From contig CAVQBR010000002.1 in the NCBI GenBank assembly GCA_963710865.1, forward strand, positions 1,550,001-1,614,000: a DNA stretch of 64,000 nt, read 5' to 3'. Position 1 is the first letter of the stretch; each line of letters starts with the position of its first letter. A program made the translations under genes and the position numbers. Shown here piece by piece: positions 8,084 to 16,308 of the stretch. This stretch comes from PRDV01 sp963710865 (GTDB taxonomy: Bacteria > Babelota > Babeliae > Babelales > Babelaceae). The notes under the pieces are model-generated. The model ran no database searches. It saw only the letters and a program-made list of their open reading frames with translations, and was not told the DNA's origin.

Positions 8084-9337
8084 TTATAGTTTCACCCTCT
8101 CCTCATCTGGTTGCTGCGATGCTATCAGTTTCAATGAGGCATCTTTTGCACTTAAGAGCTGCACAATTGCAGGGTTACCACGCGCATAGTCGAAAGCATT
8201 CATTCCGCGATTATCTGTATGTACAACGTTAGCCCCTTTGTCAAGTAAGAGCTTAATGGCCTCGAGATCTTTCATTCTGACTGCTTTGATAAGAGCTGTT
8301 TCGCCGAGTGCATCAACAGCATTTACGTTTGCACTTAAGATCTGCTCAATTGCAGGGTTACCACGCGCATAGTCGAAAGCACTCATTCCGCTATTATCTG
8401 TATGAGCAACGTTAGCCCCTTTGTCAAGTAGGAGCCTAATGGCCCCGAGATCTTTCATTCTGACTGCTTTGATAAGAGCTGTTTCGCCGCGTGCATCCAC
8501 AGCATTTACGTTACCTTGGTGGATAAGAACGCGCAATGCTTTATGAGCAAAAGCTGCATCAGAATTTGTATAAAAGTTTTTGTATTGTATTAACTTCATA
8601 AGCACGGTTTCGCCGAGATAATCACGTGTATCGGGTCTCAACTCAAATAAAAAAGGCTTATCAGTAGTGTGAGAACTAAGAAGTTCAAGGAGATCGTCCG
8701 GTTTATCGAAAACATATGGTAACAACGCCTCTGCTGTTTCAAGGGAAAGAAGGTTTTGAGCAAGTCCTCTGTCCCTGCCGGCTGCCATGAGAGTTCTTAG
8801 ACCGAAAGCTTTCGCGAGAATGACTGCCTTAACTGGATCGTGCAGTGGAAAAACCATTGCAAGTGGGGAATCCTCTCCCCGCGGACCCCTTTTTGTAATT
8901 GCTTCTCTGATCTCAGGCCACTGCACAAGGAACATGATAAGACCCGGGGGGTAACCTTTCTTTAGTGCGGCTGTCAAAATATTTGGATCGAGGGCGAGAA
9001 TGGGTAATGCTGAGCCTTCAGGTATGGTACTTACTAACTCCTCGGGTTCTTCAGGAATTAACTGCTCTTCAACTCGAATTCCTGAAGCGTGCAAGAGAAA
9101 CAGAACATCTATTGGCGCGAGGCCAAATCGAGTTGCTATATCCTCTACTACAGGCTTGATTTGTTGAGGAGTACTGATCTTAGCTATTTTCAACTTCTTA
9201 AGATAGTTTGATACATTTTCAACTACGTGACTAACATTAGGAGCTCTCATGAGATAGTCTGGAACTATGGGCATCAGGGCAAACAGCGTTGGAGTGAGGG
9301 CGATTGCTGCAGCCAATGATAGTTTCTTATACTGCAT
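8084..9337 (-). CDS. Secreted protein: shared helical domain plus ankyrin repeats
   Basis: A 417-residue protein. Residues 1-22 form a Sec signal (LAAAIALTPTLFAL). Residues ~60-220 form a helical domain that recurs in this locus, recognisable by a DVLFLLHASGI-type helix, DPNILTAAL, a PEIRE motif, SPLAMVFPL and AFGLRTLMAAG. A YLGETVLMKLI segment leads into two near-identical ~61-residue units, each with ankyrin (GETALIKAVRMKDL, AIRLLLDKGANV) and a FDYARGNPAIEQ cap. The SD AAAAGGA precedes the ATG and a good promoter lies at 9388-9417. Function is unknown; ankyrin context suggests protein binding. Confidence 0.8.
   Translation of the reverse strand: MQYKKLSLAAAIALTPTLFALMPIVPDYLMRAPNVSHVVENVSNYLKKLKIAKISTPQQIKPVVEDIATRFGLAPIDVLFLLHASGIRVEEQLIPEEPEELVSTIPEGSALPILALDPNILTAALKKGYPPGLIMFLVQWPEIREAITKRGPRGEDSPLAMVFPLHDPVKAVILAKAFGLRTLMAAGRDRGLAQNLLSLETAEALLPYVFDKPDDLLELLSSHTTDKPFLFELRPDTRDYLGETVLMKLIQYKNFYTNSDAAFAHKALRVLIHQGNVNAVDARGETALIKAVRMKDLGAIRLLLDKGANVAHTDNSGMSAFDYARGNPAIEQILSANVNAVDALGETALIKAVRMKDLEAIKLLLDKGANVVHTDNRGMNAFDYARGNPAIVQLLSAKDASLKLIASQQPDEERVKL
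8148..8513 (-). repeat. Tandem 183-bp coding duplication (two copies)
   Basis: Units 8148-8330 and 8331-8513 are nearly identical at DNA level and keep frame (61 codons each). Each encodes one ankyrin plus the FDYARGNP cap. It is a recent in-frame duplication. Confidence 0.85.
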
Positions 9338-9387
9338 TATTTTTCCTTTTGGTAAAAGTGTTAATCATCTTATATTTGTCTATATTT

Positions 9388-9417
9388 AGTATAGATGAAA
9401 TTTTATTTTAAAATCAA
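9388..9417 (-). promoter_or_regulatory. Promoter of the 8084-9337 gene
   Basis: Read on the minus strand: TTGATT (9417-9412), 18 bp, TATACT (9393-9388), about 50 bp before the ATG. Confidence 0.6.
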
Positions 9418-9746
9418 GATTTCAGGCTGAATATTTGCCGATCAAGCAACCGCTTGTGAAAGGCCAGTTCTTCTGTTCAGTTAGATATCTGAGAAGATCA
9501 TTCTAGTGATACTAATGTCTCTGAGGCTATTGGCAAGAGCTTTGAGCGTCGTTCTTTACTGAGGAATTTCCAGACGAGTTTCGTGCCGAGAAAAGTTGTC
9601 GCCCCTCTTTGATTTGATTTCTTACTGTGGGTGCAACTTTATTTCTTCTGAATGTGAGGGTAAAATTTTTTTTGATCGAAGACTTGTGTCGTACAAGCAC
9701 GTTGGGAGTGTTTAGGCGCTCCCAACGTGTTAGGCTTGCTAATCTT
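9418..9746. other. Intergenic region with hairpin 9698-9729
   Basis: No gene recognised. CACGTTGGGAG (9698-9708) pairs perfectly with CTCCCAACGTG (9719-9729), an 11-bp stem with a 10-nt loop. It lies just after the minus-strand gene ending at 9747 and probably terminates it, although no U-tract follows on that strand. Confidence 0.5.
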
Positions 9747-10199
9747 TTACCTTGGGAAGAGTTCTCTTACATCTTCTAGATTTAACTTTTCAGCAAAAAG
9801 CTTCTCCATATCGGGGTTACCATGCGCATAGGAGAGGGCCGTTTTCTCAGCAAGATCTTCAGCGAAGGGATCTGCCCCATTGTCGAGTAATAGTCTTACA
9901 ATATCAAGAGCATTTTTTCTCGCTGCTATGATAAGAGCTGTTTCACCCTGTGCGTCAACTGCATTTACAGCGCATCTACTCATCATAGTGGGTAACAAGC
10001 CAGTTGCCACTACGTCGGGAACTGAAAAAAGATCTCTCGTATAAGCAGAAGGATGCTCCCCATAAAGGTCGATTACTTGCATGAGCAGTGTTTTCCCTTG
10101 CTCATTCGTCAGATTCATGTTTAAGATACGAAGATTGTGCTTGCTGATTAACATAACGATGTTTAATAGCCGGTCGTTGTTTCCGAAAATGTATTCCAT
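9747..10199 (-). CDS. Ankyrin-repeat protein, probable 3' part of a split gene
   Basis: 150 residues if started at the ATG at 10199 (a GTG at 10202 is also possible). No Shine-Dalgarno is visible. It begins with YIFGNNDRLLNIV, which aligns with the middle of the longer paralogues (YVFDKPDDLLELL in the 8084 gene), then GKTLLMQVI, then two ankyrin units and the terminal cap SYAHGNPDMEKLFAEKL...VRELFPR. It has no signal peptide. It therefore looks like the C-terminal half of the RING protein encoded just upstream, out of frame by one base at an A7 run. About 80 residues of the usual central domain are absent even if the frames are joined. Confidence 0.65.
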   Translation of the reverse strand: MEYIFGNNDRLLNIVMLISKHNLRILNMNLTNEQGKTLLMQVIDLYGEHPSAYTRDLFSVPDVVATGLLPTMMSRCAVNAVDAQGETALIIAARKNALDIVRLLLDNGADPFAEDLAEKTALSYAHGNPDMEKLFAEKLNLEDVRELFPR

Positions 10200-10201
10200 C
10201 A

Positions 10202-10993
10202 CTATTTTTTTAAGGTAGGATGTATGAGCAGCCTGTCTATACCTTGAGGATCACTATAAATGGCTGCTTCGATTAATCGAGGATTCAATGCATAGCTTGG
10301 ATCATGAAAAAAGAGCGGTGCAAGTTTTTTTGTTGCTGAAAGGCAGTAATCGCTCATTCCAAATTGAGTCCAATTTTTAAACGCATTTACAAGCTGACCG
10401 ATCTCTTGCTGCGCCTCATTTGTATTCAGCCATTGTGTGGCTGCAGGAATGCCAAAGCCACTCAAGTAAAGCATGACCTCCAGAGATGTCACGTTACAAG
10501 CGTCAGCCATGCGAAGTGCTAGCAATTGTACCCTGTCCAGATCATTTTCGGCTTTCATGGTAACGAGATAGCCTGCTATGTTTCGTGATGCTCCGGTACT
10601 ATCCTCAGTCGTTATGAGATAGTTGAGCAGCGCTTGGCTTTGAACGTCAAGCGGCAAGAATTCAAGATAAGAGGTTGGAATTACTTGAGCAGGTATTAAC
10701 GAGCTGATTGTATCCCTTCTTGAAGTTTCTTCTGATCGAGATTCTTGCCTCCTATCGTCATTTTTTGTGGATCGTCTATCAGTAAGACAGAGAGGGCAGG
10801 TGTTATCAACAGTGCATTCAAAGTGACATACATGCTGACGGCAGGCAAGATCTACTATATTTTGCCCGTCCCTAATGCGATTAAGGCAGATTGTGCATTT
10901 GAGTACGTCGTCTGCCTCTGTAAGCGGTTGCATGCTATATGTTGTGGTGAATGGTCCTACGCAAAGGAGGGCACCTAGAAGTAGTTGTTTCAT
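10202..10993 (-). CDS. Secreted RING-H2 finger protein
   Basis: A 263-residue protein. Residues 1-21 (MKQLLLGALLCVGPFTTTYS) are a Sec signal. Residues ~33-71 give a full C3-H2-C3 RING pattern: CTIC, then 14 residues, CxxHxxHxxC, 5 residues, CPLC. RING-H2 fingers bind two zincs and recruit ubiquitin-conjugating enzymes in eukaryotes. After a Ser/Arg-rich linker comes LEFLPLDVQSQALLNYL (an LPxD-type helix), then the first half of the shared helical domain (EVMLYLSGFGI, DPSYALNP), ending abruptly at LLIHPTLKK. The stop lies in an A7 run and the next gene continues the domain in the -1 frame. Host ubiquitin ligase activity is inferred, not shown. Confidence 0.75.
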   Translation of the reverse strand: MKQLLLGALLCVGPFTTTYSMQPLTEADDVLKCTICLNRIRDGQNIVDLACRQHVCHFECTVDNTCPLCLTDRRSTKNDDRRQESRSEETSRRDTISSLIPAQVIPTSYLEFLPLDVQSQALLNYLITTEDSTGASRNIAGYLVTMKAENDLDRVQLLALRMADACNVTSLEVMLYLSGFGIPAATQWLNTNEAQQEIGQLVNAFKNWTQFGMSDYCLSATKKLAPLFFHDPSYALNPRLIEAAIYSDPQGIDRLLIHPTLKK

Positions 10994-11030
10994 ATAGTTC
11001 CTTTATAGTTTGTCTGTATTTGTAAAGTTT

Positions 11031-11059
11031 AGTATAAATTGTGAACGAAATACTATCAA
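11031..11059 (-). promoter_or_regulatory. Promoter of the RING-H2 gene
   Basis: Minus strand TTGATA (11059-11054), 17-bp spacer, TATACT (11036-11031), about 40 bp before the ATG at 10993. The rest of 10994-11317 shows no supported gene. Confidence 0.65.
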
Positions 11060-11317
11060 ATGCTCAAGGAGAAGTGCGTTGTAACCTGATATTGCATTTT
11101 AATGAGGGACATCCTCGCTTGATAGATCAAAATGGTCGGCCTAACAGAGTCCTGGGGCTTGCTCCGGTTCAGTCATTGCAGAAAGAGGAGACGCGAAGGT
11201 TTCGTACTCTGACTAGGATTCCAAGTAGAGTACTCATTAGGGAAAGAGGCTTGAGAGGTAAGAGTTCGTTTTTATTGATCTGAAACGATCAAGATGGATC
11301 GAATGAATTGTTATGAT

Positions 11318-12421
11318 TCAGTTTGAACTTTGCGTGACATGAGCAATCCCACTGTTTTTCGCATCAGACTGCGCACTTGCTCGAGGCGTAAAGAGCTCTT
11401 CTTGATTCATATTGAGGTGCTGTGCAAAGAGTTTTTCTAGCGCATCATTTCCGCGAGCATAGGAGAGGGCAGTTAACCCCGCTTTGTCCGGTAGGTTGAT
11501 CAAAGCACCCATTTCTAATAGTAGAGCGACGCTAGGAATATCTCCTAGCCTAGTTGCATATACAAGAGGTGTTTCACCATTATTATCAGTTACATCAATG
11601 TCTGCGCCCTTTTTGAGCAGTACGGGTATGAGTTCCCTGGCGACAGCTGCTTTGGGGTCATTCGAAGTATTTGCATTATCTAATGCTTGCATAAGGATTG
11701 TTCGCCCTTCACTATCTCGATGGCCGTCATCGTTTAAAAGATCATTTTGTAAAAGAGGGTATCTTAAAAGAATAGCTAAAACGTCTATCACATCGCGTTG
11801 GCTTCGCGCAGCAGAAAGAAGTGCTTTTGCCATTCTCTTGTTTAAAATGGATGCCCGCAGTAAGGCCTGTTTATAATGAGGATGCTCAAAAAGCCATCTC
11901 AGAATTTCTGGAGAGGCTGAGAGGAGGGCATAGGTACCAAATGGTGCTTGGCTCTCGGTAGCCCCCAAAGTAATTGCCATCTTAATTATTGGCCAGTGTG
12001 GTAGAGGAGCACTCGCGAGTTCCTCTCTAATAGTTTCATTAAGATCTAATTCAGTTGCATGCGCTTGTAACCAGTCTAGCGCTGGGGCAAGCCCCGCTTT
12101 AGCAAGGTGCAGCATGACAAGTAATTTGAATTTCTTTGTATCTAGTCTTCCCAATGCTTCGGTATTAAGTAATTCTCCCAGGGTAGGAAGCTGTTCTTCT
12201 TTATTGAGTCTAAGAAGAAACGTTGCAACCTGTTCGGCTAAACTTGGCATATCAGTGCCTTCATCGGGCTCAGCGCCATCTGAAGGAACAGTTTCGTGGC
12301 TCCGATTGAATTCGTAGGTAGTCGCAGAGGAAGAAGGTCTCTCTGAATGGAAGCTCAGCAGAGAGGCAGAACTAAGGGCAATAGATGCCATTAGGTGAAG
12401 GGGACGAATAAGATTGTGCAT
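11318..12421 (-). CDS. Secreted ankyrin-repeat protein
   Basis: A 367-residue protein with a hydrophobic signal segment (LHLMASIALSSASLL) followed by an acidic linker. A helical region (residues ~60-240) is distantly related to the shared domain of this locus (LAKAGLAPALDWLQAHA matches the GIxxAxxWL helix). GRTILMQAL then leads into two ankyrin units (GETPLVYATRLGDIPSVALLL) and the cap SYARGNDALEKLFAQHL. The C-terminus is a Ser/Asn-rich tail. The SD AAAGGA is 7 bp from the ATG. Binding partner unknown. Confidence 0.75.
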   Translation of the reverse strand: MHNLIRPLHLMASIALSSASLLSFHSERPSSSATTYEFNRSHETVPSDGAEPDEGTDMPSLAEQVATFLLRLNKEEQLPTLGELLNTEALGRLDTKKFKLLVMLHLAKAGLAPALDWLQAHATELDLNETIREELASAPLPHWPIIKMAITLGATESQAPFGTYALLSASPEILRWLFEHPHYKQALLRASILNKRMAKALLSAARSQRDVIDVLAILLRYPLLQNDLLNDDGHRDSEGRTILMQALDNANTSNDPKAAVARELIPVLLKKGADIDVTDNNGETPLVYATRLGDIPSVALLLEMGALINLPDKAGLTALSYARGNDALEKLFAQHLNMNQEELFTPRASAQSDAKNSGIAHVTQSSN

Positions 12422-12461
12422 GAGAATTCCTTTACGTATTACTATGTAGGTTACATATAGA

Positions 12462-12490
12462 GATTAACATGTCGATAGATTCAAAGTCAA
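12462..12490 (-). promoter_or_regulatory. Candidate promoter of the 11318-12421 gene
   Basis: Minus strand TTGACT (12490-12485), 17 bp, TTAATC (12467-12462). The -10 is only a moderate match. It lies back to back with the plus-strand promoter at 12655. Confidence 0.4.
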
Positions 12491-12654
12491 TATTTCACAT
12501 AGGAAATTATCCAGCCTCCTTCAAACAAAGAGAGACGTTGCTTCTTCTTATCTGGTCTAAGGTTTGCATCATCGGCAATAGTTATGTCAGATTTTTAAGC
12601 TGTTGTCAGCCGCAATTGAATGAATATCGGCTGACAGACGAGGAAGGCTGGAAA

Positions 12655-12682
12655 TTGACAGGTTGATTGGTTTTGGTATAAT
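12655..12682 (+). promoter_or_regulatory. Strong promoter of the 12724 gene
   Basis: TTGACA (12655-12660), 16-bp spacer, TATAAT (12677-12682): both hexamers match the sigma70 consensus exactly. Confidence 0.75.
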
Positions 12683-12723
12683 AATAATAGATAAATGAAA
12701 TAATTTAAATACGGAGGTTACAC

Positions 12724-13437
12724 ATGATAAAGAAATTACTAGTACTAGGTTTACTGGGCTCCCTAAACCTTGTACACGCTATGGTGGGACCATCGAAGGA
12801 CTATCTCAGTGGAGTTGCGGCGATTTCGACGAGAGGGTTTGTTACTCTGCAACAAAATGCCTTGGCTGCAGTTCAGAGCCAATTGCCTTCACTTGCAATA
12901 ACGCCAATCGAAGGGCATCTCTATCATTTGACTCTTATTGGGTTCGATATAGAGATACAGCAAGGTTTGAGTGCGCAAGATAAAAATGCGTTGAGAAGCC
13001 AGGTTCAGACACATTTAGAGAATGCAGCTCATGATGCGATTCAAAAAACCCTCAAGCATTTAATGAAAAAACATAGAGCTCATACTCCTATTATACTTCC
13101 TTTTAAGCATGTGAAAGTGTTTAAAAAGCAAGTTGTCGGCATATTTAAATCGACTGAGGTTGTTACGAAGCTGGTAGATACTATTGAGAATTACTTTCAC
13201 AATAATATTAACCTATTGAAGGCACAAGGGTTGATTACTTCTGTGGCAAAACATCAAAAGATAGTTCTGCCCCATGTAGGACTTGCTAAGCATACTGCTC
13301 CTCACTTATTTGGAACTCGAATCAAAGTACTGGGGGTTGCAGACTTTCTTATAAGTAGACCACAGTCATTTAGTTCCGTTCAGGTACGCACAACAAAGAC
13401 TCAGCATCTACCATCAGCTGCTGCAGCTGCAGTTTAA
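12724..13437 (+). CDS. Secreted protein, possible diverged 2H phosphoesterase-like fold
   Basis: A 237-residue protein with a clear signal peptide (MIKKLLVLGLLGSLNLVHA). I do not recognise a family with confidence. Two segments resemble the paired motifs of the 2H (LigT/CPDase) superfamily: YHLTLIGF near residue 67 (an HxT motif) and PHVGLAKH near residue 194 (normally HxS/T, here HxG). If the resemblance is real the second motif is damaged. The middle is Lys/His-rich and helical, and the C-terminus ends in a run of alanines. The SD GGAGG precedes the ATG, behind a consensus promoter, so it is probably well expressed. It lies 38 bp upstream of the large ankyrin gene in the same direction. Confidence 0.6.
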   Translation: MIKKLLVLGLLGSLNLVHAMVGPSKDYLSGVAAISTRGFVTLQQNALAAVQSQLPSLAITPIEGHLYHLTLIGFDIEIQQGLSAQDKNALRSQVQTHLENAAHDAIQKTLKHLMKKHRAHTPIILPFKHVKVFKKQVVGIFKSTEVVTKLVDTIENYFHNNINLLKAQGLITSVAKHQKIVLPHVGLAKHTAPHLFGTRIKVLGVADFLISRPQSFSSVQVRTTKTQHLPSAAAAAV

Positions 13438-13475
13438 GTTTTTCAAAATTTAAATTATACTATAAAGGAGAATCA

Positions 13476-15827
13476 ATGAAATTATTTGTATTAGCGAGCC
13501 TACTGGCAGTAAGCCCGTGCCTCGTAGCCATGGTCAAAGATCAATCAATTGTCTCGAAGCACAGCCATACACTCGAGGTGCTCAAAACAGTAGCAACTAA
13601 TATTGCATCGAGGGAGTCCATCTCCCCAGAACAGCTAAAACAGGTAGCTGAACGATTTGCAAAAAGATTAGATATAACCGAATTGGAAGTCATTATTCAT
13701 CTTTTTGACTTTGGTATTTCTCAGGCAGCGCCGTTCCTTGAAAGTTCGAGATCTGACCTTGAGGCAATTATTCATGAATTTACGCGCGATGGTCTTCATG
13801 AGCCCTTAATTTTGCCTCTACTGAGGTATGATCCAAGTTTTGCCTCAGACCCACTTTTTTTGGGGAACGCCCTTATTCATGGTTCTGCGAGTCTTGTAAG
13901 ATTCCTCGTAGATCGGCCTGAACTGAGAGAGATCTTTGTCTCTCGACCTTCAATGGAAGTCCATTCACCTCTCTCCTACGCGTTTCCTGTAAATGATTGT
14001 GAAAAGGCACTGATTATCGTACAAGCATTCGGTCTGAGAACGGTCATGAGCCAGAGAAAAGACAATCATGAAGTGCTTACTGCCGAAGTAGCCCGTGGGT
14101 TGATCCAACATGTCCTTGATGCACCTGACTATCTTTTTGAGTTTCTTAGTGCCATGCATGAGTACTTTCCAACGCTTCTTAACTCTCAGATGATACAGAT
14201 GCTTAATGAGCGCGGTGAAACAATACTTATGAGGTTAATTGAAAGAAGGAGACAGCATAGAGACCAAACACCATCCTTCTTAAAATGTATCATTAGGTGT
14301 AGCGATATAAATGCTACTGATCGGCTGGGCGAAACGGCGCTTATCAAAGCTGCCAAAAACGGTGATCTTGAAATTGTTGAGCACTTACGTAACCCACTAG
14401 TCGACCGGTTCCATAGAGATGCTCGTGGATTGAGTGCTCTCGACCATCCCGTTGGCCAACTCTTTTCAGGCCCATTCACTAACCCAGTTGTTCAAACATA
14501 TTTGGGACTGCTGCCTCGAGAGGTTCTTACCTGTGTAATTTTACCTTCTTTAGTGAGAGATAAGGATATTATGGTGGCAATTCGTGCCTTAGTATCTTAT
14601 TATAAGACGTTAAAAGGCGATCAGGAAATTCATTCTGAGCAACTCGAGCTTATAGCTGCGCTTATTGCAGATCAATTTGGTAAAACTCGGACAGAAGTCA
14701 TGCTTCGTTTTTATGGTTTGGGCATTTCTGAGGCTGAGCGATGGCTAAGAGCTCGATCTGAAAAAACGAGCGCTACGATAAAAGGTTTGATAGAGAAAGA
14801 TGGTATTCGTTTAGCAAAAGACTTGGTTCTGCCAATCTACCTTTATGATCCGAGCTTCTTTTCGGATCCAGTATTTATAACGAAAGTCTTAAGATTCGGT
14901 CAACCTGAACTTCTTCAAGCACTTGTACAGTGCCCGAGAATTAACCATCTTATTTGTCAACCCTGCGGGACGATGTCTGAGCCTCAACGGTCACTGCTCA
15001 CGGCAAGCTATAATGGTTTGACTCTGGAAAGAGTGCGAATTCTTGTAGAAGCATTCGGCCTCAAAACTTGGATTTCTTCAGGCTTGAGGCATGGAGGCAT
15101 AAACCGAGATTTTGCGCGATTTTCTCCCGAGGTAGTACAGTATCTGATATCTGTCGCTTTCAAAGACTCGAAGGATCTTGCATTTCTGGTACATACATTT
15201 GGGGGCTGTATGAATCATCAGATGCTTGATATGCGAAATGAGCGAGGCGAAACAATGCTTATGAAGTTAATCCAGAATCGGCCAGCGCATACCGACCATG
15301 CAGATGAATATTTGTTGTTTCTGGCTCGGATTCATAAAAAATCTGTAAGACTTCTCATTACTCATAGCAATCTAAATGCAGCCGATGCCCTTGGTGAAAC
15401 GGCTCTGATTAAAGCTACCAAAAAAGGTGATCTTGAAGTTATTGGGCTCTTACTAGACAGTGGGGCTGATATTTTTCATAGCGATGCTTGTGGACTGAGT
15501 GCTATTGACTATGTACGCGGAAATCCGCCTTTCCAGCAGCTTTTCGCTGATAAGTTGCATATTGCCGTAGAGGAGCTCTTTCCCCCTCAAGGTGTAAATG
15601 CACGAGGTGAACGAGGAGAAACAGCTCTTATAACTGCAACGAGAGCAGGAGACACTGAAGCTGTCAGGTCATTACTCGCTCGTGATGGTGACCCATTTAT
15701 CGAAGATTTGACGAGAGCAACAGCACTCGATTATGCTCGTGGAAATCCTGTAATGGAGCAACTCTTTGCAGAGAAGTTAGGCGTAGATGTCGCAGGTCTC
15801 TTTCCTCGGTCGGCCAGAGGCAAGTAG
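13476..15827 (+). CDS. Large secreted protein: duplicated shared domain plus ankyrin repeats
   Basis: A 783-residue protein starting after SD AAGGAG, with a signal peptide (LFVLASLLAVSPCLVA). The chain is two copies of one module. Module 1 (~residues 25-345) has EVIIHLFDFGISQAAPFL, DPSFASDP, PELREIF, SPLSYAFPV and AFGLRTVM, then GETILMRLI and an ankyrin unit. A linker with LPREVLTCVILPSL opens module 2 (~346-700) with the same order of motifs (EVMLRFYGLGISEAERWL, DPSFFSDP, AFGLKTWI). Three ankyrin units and the caps DYVRGNPPFQQLF and DYARGNPVMEQLF end the protein. No enzyme motif is visible. This is the best reference for the shared domain, as both copies are intact. Confidence 0.8.
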   Translation: MKLFVLASLLAVSPCLVAMVKDQSIVSKHSHTLEVLKTVATNIASRESISPEQLKQVAERFAKRLDITELEVIIHLFDFGISQAAPFLESSRSDLEAIIHEFTRDGLHEPLILPLLRYDPSFASDPLFLGNALIHGSASLVRFLVDRPELREIFVSRPSMEVHSPLSYAFPVNDCEKALIIVQAFGLRTVMSQRKDNHEVLTAEVARGLIQHVLDAPDYLFEFLSAMHEYFPTLLNSQMIQMLNERGETILMRLIERRRQHRDQTPSFLKCIIRCSDINATDRLGETALIKAAKNGDLEIVEHLRNPLVDRFHRDARGLSALDHPVGQLFSGPFTNPVVQTYLGLLPREVLTCVILPSLVRDKDIMVAIRALVSYYKTLKGDQEIHSEQLELIAALIADQFGKTRTEVMLRFYGLGISEAERWLRARSEKTSATIKGLIEKDGIRLAKDLVLPIYLYDPSFFSDPVFITKVLRFGQPELLQALVQCPRINHLICQPCGTMSEPQRSLLTASYNGLTLERVRILVEAFGLKTWISSGLRHGGINRDFARFSPEVVQYLISVAFKDSKDLAFLVHTFGGCMNHQMLDMRNERGETMLMKLIQNRPAHTDHADEYLLFLARIHKKSVRLLITHSNLNAADALGETALIKATKKGDLEVIGLLLDSGADIFHSDACGLSAIDYVRGNPPFQQLFADKLHIAVEELFPPQGVNARGERGETALITATRAGDTEAVRSLLARDGDPFIEDLTRATALDYARGNPVMEQLFAEKLGVDVAGLFPRSARGK

Positions 15828-15840
15828 CGAATATCAAAGG

Positions 15841-15866
15841 GGGAGGACTCGAGTCCTCCCTTATTC
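15841..15866 (+). terminator. Perfect-palindrome hairpin terminator
   Basis: 15841-15860 is a perfect 10+10 palindrome (GGGAGGACTC/GAGTCCTCCC) flanked by AAGG upstream and TTATTC downstream, 13 bp after the ankyrin gene stop. The rest of 15867-16237 shows no gene I can support. Confidence 0.6.
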
Positions 15867-16237
15867 AAAATGATCCAAAAACTCTGTTCTCTCAATGACG
15901 AGCCGTGACCGGCATGAGATTGATAGCTGCTCGGTGCGAATCAGATGGCGACGGGACGGTATAGGTGCAGGAGGGTGTCTAAAGAATGCTGGAATAGATC
16001 TGCTCTTCATTGGGGATATACTTCGGCTGGGGTAAGTCCAATGGAAGAAATTGAACGTGTGTAAGGCTACAGGCAACAAAACTTGTTACTGCTAGAAAAT
16101 TCAAGCGCCGCGCGAACTCGATGCTAGCCGATTAATGCGGCAAAACACTTTTCTGATCGCAAAAATCTTCAGTTGTGAACGTCGAAGCAGCCATTGAGAA
16201 GGGAATTCTGTCCATTCTCTGAAAGTATTGTTTCATC

Positions 16238-16267
16238 TTGACTTTAAATTGAGAGATGCGCTATACT
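16238..16267 (+). promoter_or_regulatory. Promoter of the 16309 gene
   Basis: TTGACT (16238-16243), 18-bp spacer, TATACT (16262-16267), 41 bp before the ATG. Confidence 0.65.
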
Positions 16268-16308
16268 CAAAATTGACAGATAGAAATATAATTTTAAAAA
16301 GGTATCCA

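Noticed and set aside
11041..11283. 80-codon plus-strand frame between two ankyrin genes
   Set aside because: GTG start without SD, overlaps the minus-strand promoter of the RING gene and shows no family.
12469..12666. 65-codon plus-strand frame
   Set aside because: Lies across the divergent promoters of the 11318 and 12724 genes; no SD.
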